Origin: Candidatus Acetothermia bacterium
Lineage (GTDB): Bacteria; Bipolaricaulota; Bipolaricaulia; Bipolaricaulales; Bipolaricaulaceae
Length of the DNA stretch: 8,824 bases
Assembly (NCBI GenBank): GCA_011057175.1
Contig: DSBZ01000009.1
Span: 1-8,824, forward strand
Direction of reading: 5' to 3'
Shown piece by piece: positions 6,848 through 8,824 of this stretch (positions within the stretch are counted from its first letter, which is position 1; every line of letters begins with the position of its first letter). The notes under the pieces were generated by a model that made no database searches, was not told where the DNA came from, and saw only the letters and a list, made by a program, of their open reading frames with translations. A program made the translations under genes and the position numbers.

Positions 6848-7672
6848 GTGGTGCATAGACGTATCGCGCCTCTTGGGCTTGTGGTCTTGTGCTTGGGCGC
6901 GGTGAGCGGTCTGGGGCTTCCCCCGCTGCCGCCACCGGCGATTGTGGCCACGGTCGACCAGGTGGTGGATGGGGTGACGGTTGAGGTGCGGGTCGACCGG
7001 TTGCCGAGCCCAGCCCCGGCGGGGCTGGCCGTGGGGCAGACGGTCCGCGTTCGGTACCTCGGGGTGGCCGCCCCGGCGGGGACAAGTCCGGAGGCGCCTC
7101 TGGCCCGCGCCCTCAACGCGGCGCTCGTGGCCGGCAAGACGGTCTATCTGGAGCTCGACGCGCAAGAGCGCGGACCTGACGGGACGCTCGTCGCCTACGT
7201 CTACCTCGACCCCGACGGCCGTGTGATGGTGAACCTCGTCCTCTTGGCCACGGACTTGTTCACGGCAGCCGCCGAACCGGCCCCCGTCCGCTACGTAGAC
7301 GTGTTCGCCCATGCTGCCGCCACTCCCGGTGCTGGCAGCACCGCCCAAGCCCGCTGCGCTCCCGCCGTCCCATGGAACGAGGCGCGGTCCCAGATCGGGA
7401 ACACCCTGTGCGTGGAGGGCCCGGTGATGAGTGTGGGCACCAGTAAGGGAGGGGACGTGTTCCTGAACCTCGGGCTGGCCTTCCCTGACCCGGGGCGGTT
7501 CGCCCTGTTCATCCCCGCCCGGCACGTCGGGAAGTTCGAGGCCGCGTTCGGCACCCGCTTCTGGACCCAGCTTGTCGGCAAGACGGTCCAGGCCCAAGGG
7601 GAGGTCAAGCTGTACCGAGGGGTGGCCGAGATCATCCTCACCGAGCCTGGAGACCTGTTCCTCCAGCGGTAG
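6848..7672 (+). CDS. Secreted SNase-like protein with OB-like C-terminal domain; nuclease catalytic residues substituted
   Basis: An exported protein of 274 aa, apparently a degenerate relative of the nuclease at 1949-2764. Residues 1-23 form a signal peptide. The SNase-like domain (about 31-150) keeps the fold pattern: ATVDQVVDG (34-42), VRVRYLGVAAP (66-76), GKTVYLEL (96-103) and LVAYVYLD (114-121). Key positions differ, however: the metal Asp of the DGDT motif is V43, the positions equal to S. aureus D40 and E43 are A74 and A77, and the R87 position is T113; only R69 (R35) remains. Hydrolysis by the usual mechanism is therefore unlikely. The C-terminal part (about 183-274) resembles an OB fold of the kind found on extracellular nucleases (NTLCVEG strand, FIPARHVGKF, GKTVQAQGEVKLY, AEIILTEP) and is better conserved. 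Its role could be binding nucleic acid or acting as a secreted pseudo-enzyme. The start is GTG 6848, five bases after GGAGGAGG. Confidence 0.8.
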   Translation: MVHRRIAPLGLVVLCLGAVSGLGLPPLPPPAIVATVDQVVDGVTVEVRVDRLPSPAPAGLAVGQTVRVRYLGVAAPAGTSPEAPLARALNAALVAGKTVYLELDAQERGPDGTLVAYVYLDPDGRVMVNLVLLATDLFTAAAEPAPVRYVDVFAHAAATPGAGSTAQARCAPAVPWNEARSQIGNTLCVEGPVMSVGTSKGGDVFLNLGLAFPDPGRFALFIPARHVGKFEAAFGTRFWTQLVGKTVQAQGEVKLYRGVAEIILTEPGDLFLQR

Positions 7673-7693
7673 ACTCGAGACCGAGGCTCCGGG

Positions 7694-7722
7694 TTGCAGT
7701 CGGGCAGGGGGGCCGGTAGCCT
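7694..7722 (+). promoter_or_regulatory. Possible promoter of the suf genes
   Basis: TTGCAG (7694-7699), a 17-nt spacer and TAGCCT (7717-7722) lie just before ATG 7730. Each box matches the sigma-70 consensus at only three of six bases. The predicted start, about 7729, would make the sufC mRNA leaderless, in keeping with the absence of a well-spaced ribosome binding site. This is a weak call made by eye. Confidence 0.25.
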
Positions 7723-7729
7723 CCTTGCC

Positions 7730-8452
7730 ATGCCTGTTCTCTCCGTAGACGGCCTCCACGTCTCCGTGGGGAAGGAACCGATCCTGCGGGGGGTGGACCT
7801 CGCCCTCGAGCCGGGCCGGGTTCACGCGCTGATGGGCCCCAACGGCTCGGGGAAGTCGACCCTCGCCTTCGCCCTGGCGGGAGGGCCCGGGTACGAGGTA
7901 ACGCAGGGACGGGTATCCCTCGACGGCGAGGACCTCCTCCCTTTGGCGCCGTTCGAGCGGGCGAGGAAGGGGCTCTTCCTCGCGTTCCAGTACCCCCCGG
8001 AGATCGAGGGGGTCGCCCTGCGGGAGTTCCTGCGGCTGGCCTGTGCCGAGCGGGGGCAGGGGTTCTGCGAGTTCCAGAGAAGCTACCCTCAGGCGATCTC
8101 CCGCCTGAGGATGGAGGCGCTCGACGACCGCGAGCTCAACGTCGGGTTCTCCGGCGGGGAGAAGAAGAGGGCGGAACTCCTCCAGCTCTACCTCCTCAAG
8201 CCGAAGGTCGCCCTCCTCGACGAGCCGGACTCGGGGGTAGATGTGGACGCGCTGCGGCTGATCGCGGGCGCGATCCGCGAGCTGGCCGAGGGCGGGGCGG
8301 CGGTCCTCATCATCACCCACTACCCGCGGATCCTCGACCACGTCCCGCCATCGGACGTGTTCGTCCTCGACGGGGGACGGATCGTCGGTCGGGGCGGGCC
8401 CGAGCTGGCGCGGCGGATCGGGGAGGAGGGGTTCGAGGCGGTGCGAGGATGA
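7730..8452 (+). CDS. sufC: Fe-S cluster assembly ATPase SufC
   Basis: Cytosolic ABC-type ATPase of the SUF system that drives conformational change in the SufB scaffold during Fe-S cluster assembly. At 240 aa it has the usual length. Motifs: Walker A GPNGSGKST (36-44), Q-loop Q87 (FQYPPEIEGV, a SufC hallmark), signature FSGGEKKR (140-147), Walker B with the SufC-specific DEPDSGVD (164-171), and H-loop H197 (ITHYPR). DEPDSG separates SufC from transporter ATPases, so this protein is not the missing ATPase of the sugar-type importer. ATG 7730 fits the family N-terminus (MPVLSVDGLHV). No well-placed ribosome binding site is seen: a G-run at 7707-7712 is about 17 nt away. Its stop codon overlaps the sufB start (ATGA, 8449-8452), indicating translational coupling. 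Confidence 0.95.
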   Translation: MPVLSVDGLHVSVGKEPILRGVDLALEPGRVHALMGPNGSGKSTLAFALAGGPGYEVTQGRVSLDGEDLLPLAPFERARKGLFLAFQYPPEIEGVALREFLRLACAERGQGFCEFQRSYPQAISRLRMEALDDRELNVGFSGGEKKRAELLQLYLLKPKVALLDEPDSGVDVDALRLIAGAIRELAEGGAAVLIITHYPRILDHVPPSDVFVLDGGRIVGRGGPELARRIGEEGFEAVRG

Positions 8453-8824
8453 AAGCGAAGGGGATCCCCCGCACCCTGACCCGGGAGTTCGTGGAGGAAC
8501 TATCCGTCGAGAAGGGAGAGCCTTCCTGGATGAGGGCCCACCGGGAGCGATGCCTGACCGTGTTCGAGAAGTCCCCTCTCCCCCGGTTCGGGCTCGACCT
8601 GTCCCAGCTCGACCTCTCCGACCTCGCCTACTACGCCCGGCCGGTGGAGCCCGTCACGCGGTGGGAGGACCTCCCGGACGAGATCCGCCGCACCTTCCAC
8701 ACCCTGCGGCTTCCCGAGGCCGAGCAGAAGGCCCTCGCGGGCCTTGGGGCCCAGGTCGACTCCGAGGTCGTGTACCGCTCCCTCCTCGATGAGGTCCGCG
8801 CCCAAGGGGTGATCTTCGCGAGCA
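8449..8824 (+). CDS. sufB: Fe-S cluster scaffold SufB, N-terminal part (cut by window edge)
   Basis: SufB is the scaffold on which Fe-S clusters are built, in complex with SufC (with or without SufD). ATG 8449 opens a frame that runs to the right edge, giving 125 visible residues of a family normally about 460-480 long. Recognisable SufB features are TREFVEELS near the start (12-20), a WEDLPDEIRRTF motif, LRLPEAEQKALAGLGAQ and the family signature DSEVVY followed by QGVIF near the edge. These separate it from SufD. It starts inside the sufC stop codon (ATGA), so it is probably translated by re-initiation. The order sufC-sufB matches the minimal two-gene SUF module of many anaerobes; whether sufD or a desulfurase follows cannot be seen. 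Confidence 0.93.
   Translation, partial: MKAKGIPRTLTREFVEELSVEKGEPSWMRAHRERCLTVFEKSPLPRFGLDLSQLDLSDLAYYARPVEPVTRWEDLPDEIRRTFHTLRLPEAEQKALAGLGAQVDSEVVYRSLLDEVRAQGVIFAS

Noticed and set aside
7683..7723. Inverted GAGGCT / AGCCTC ahead of sufC
   Set aside because: Six base pairs with a loop of about 29 nt is expected by chance in GC-rich DNA.

Overview
The window is bacterial DNA, visibly GC-rich, with short intergenic gaps, mixed ATG/GTG starts and strong GGAGG-type ribosome binding sites ahead of most minus-strand genes. No rRNA, tRNA, mobile element or CRISPR array is seen. The taxon cannot be fixed from the sequence. An uncultured or thermophilic anaerobic lineage with a minimal SufC-SufB module and secreted GH57 enzymes would fit (Bipolaricaulota/Acetothermia-like is only a guess).

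Left block, minus strand, read from about 6119 down to 1: a MalG/UgpE-type ABC permease; an UgpB/MalE-type solute-binding protein; a perfect 14-bp hairpin; a MalF/UgpA-type permease with an enlarged first external loop; a secreted staphylococcal-nuclease-like protein with an OB-like C-terminal part; a secreted purple-acid-phosphatase-like metallophosphoesterase; then, after a 130-nt gap, the N-terminal half of a secreted GH57 glycoside hydrolase cut by the window edge. The first five genes look like one transcription unit. No ABC ATPase is present, so the importer presumably borrows one encoded elsewhere.

Right block, plus strand, from 6202: thymidine kinase; a second secreted SNase+OB-like protein whose SNase catalytic residues are substituted; then sufC and the start of sufB (ATGA overlap), an Fe-S cluster assembly module that runs off the right edge.

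Working interpretation (inference): the minus-strand unit couples secreted hydrolysis of a phosphorylated polymer (nuclease, then phosphoesterase) with import of the product by a CUT1-class ABC importer. The UgpB-like binding protein suggests phosphate or glycerophosphodiester scavenging. The thymidine kinase across the divergent promoter region suggests a nucleic-acid salvage variant. The GH57 gene leaves the ordinary alternative of alpha-glucan use. The active/inactive pair of SNase+OB proteins flanking the transporter is the most unusual element.
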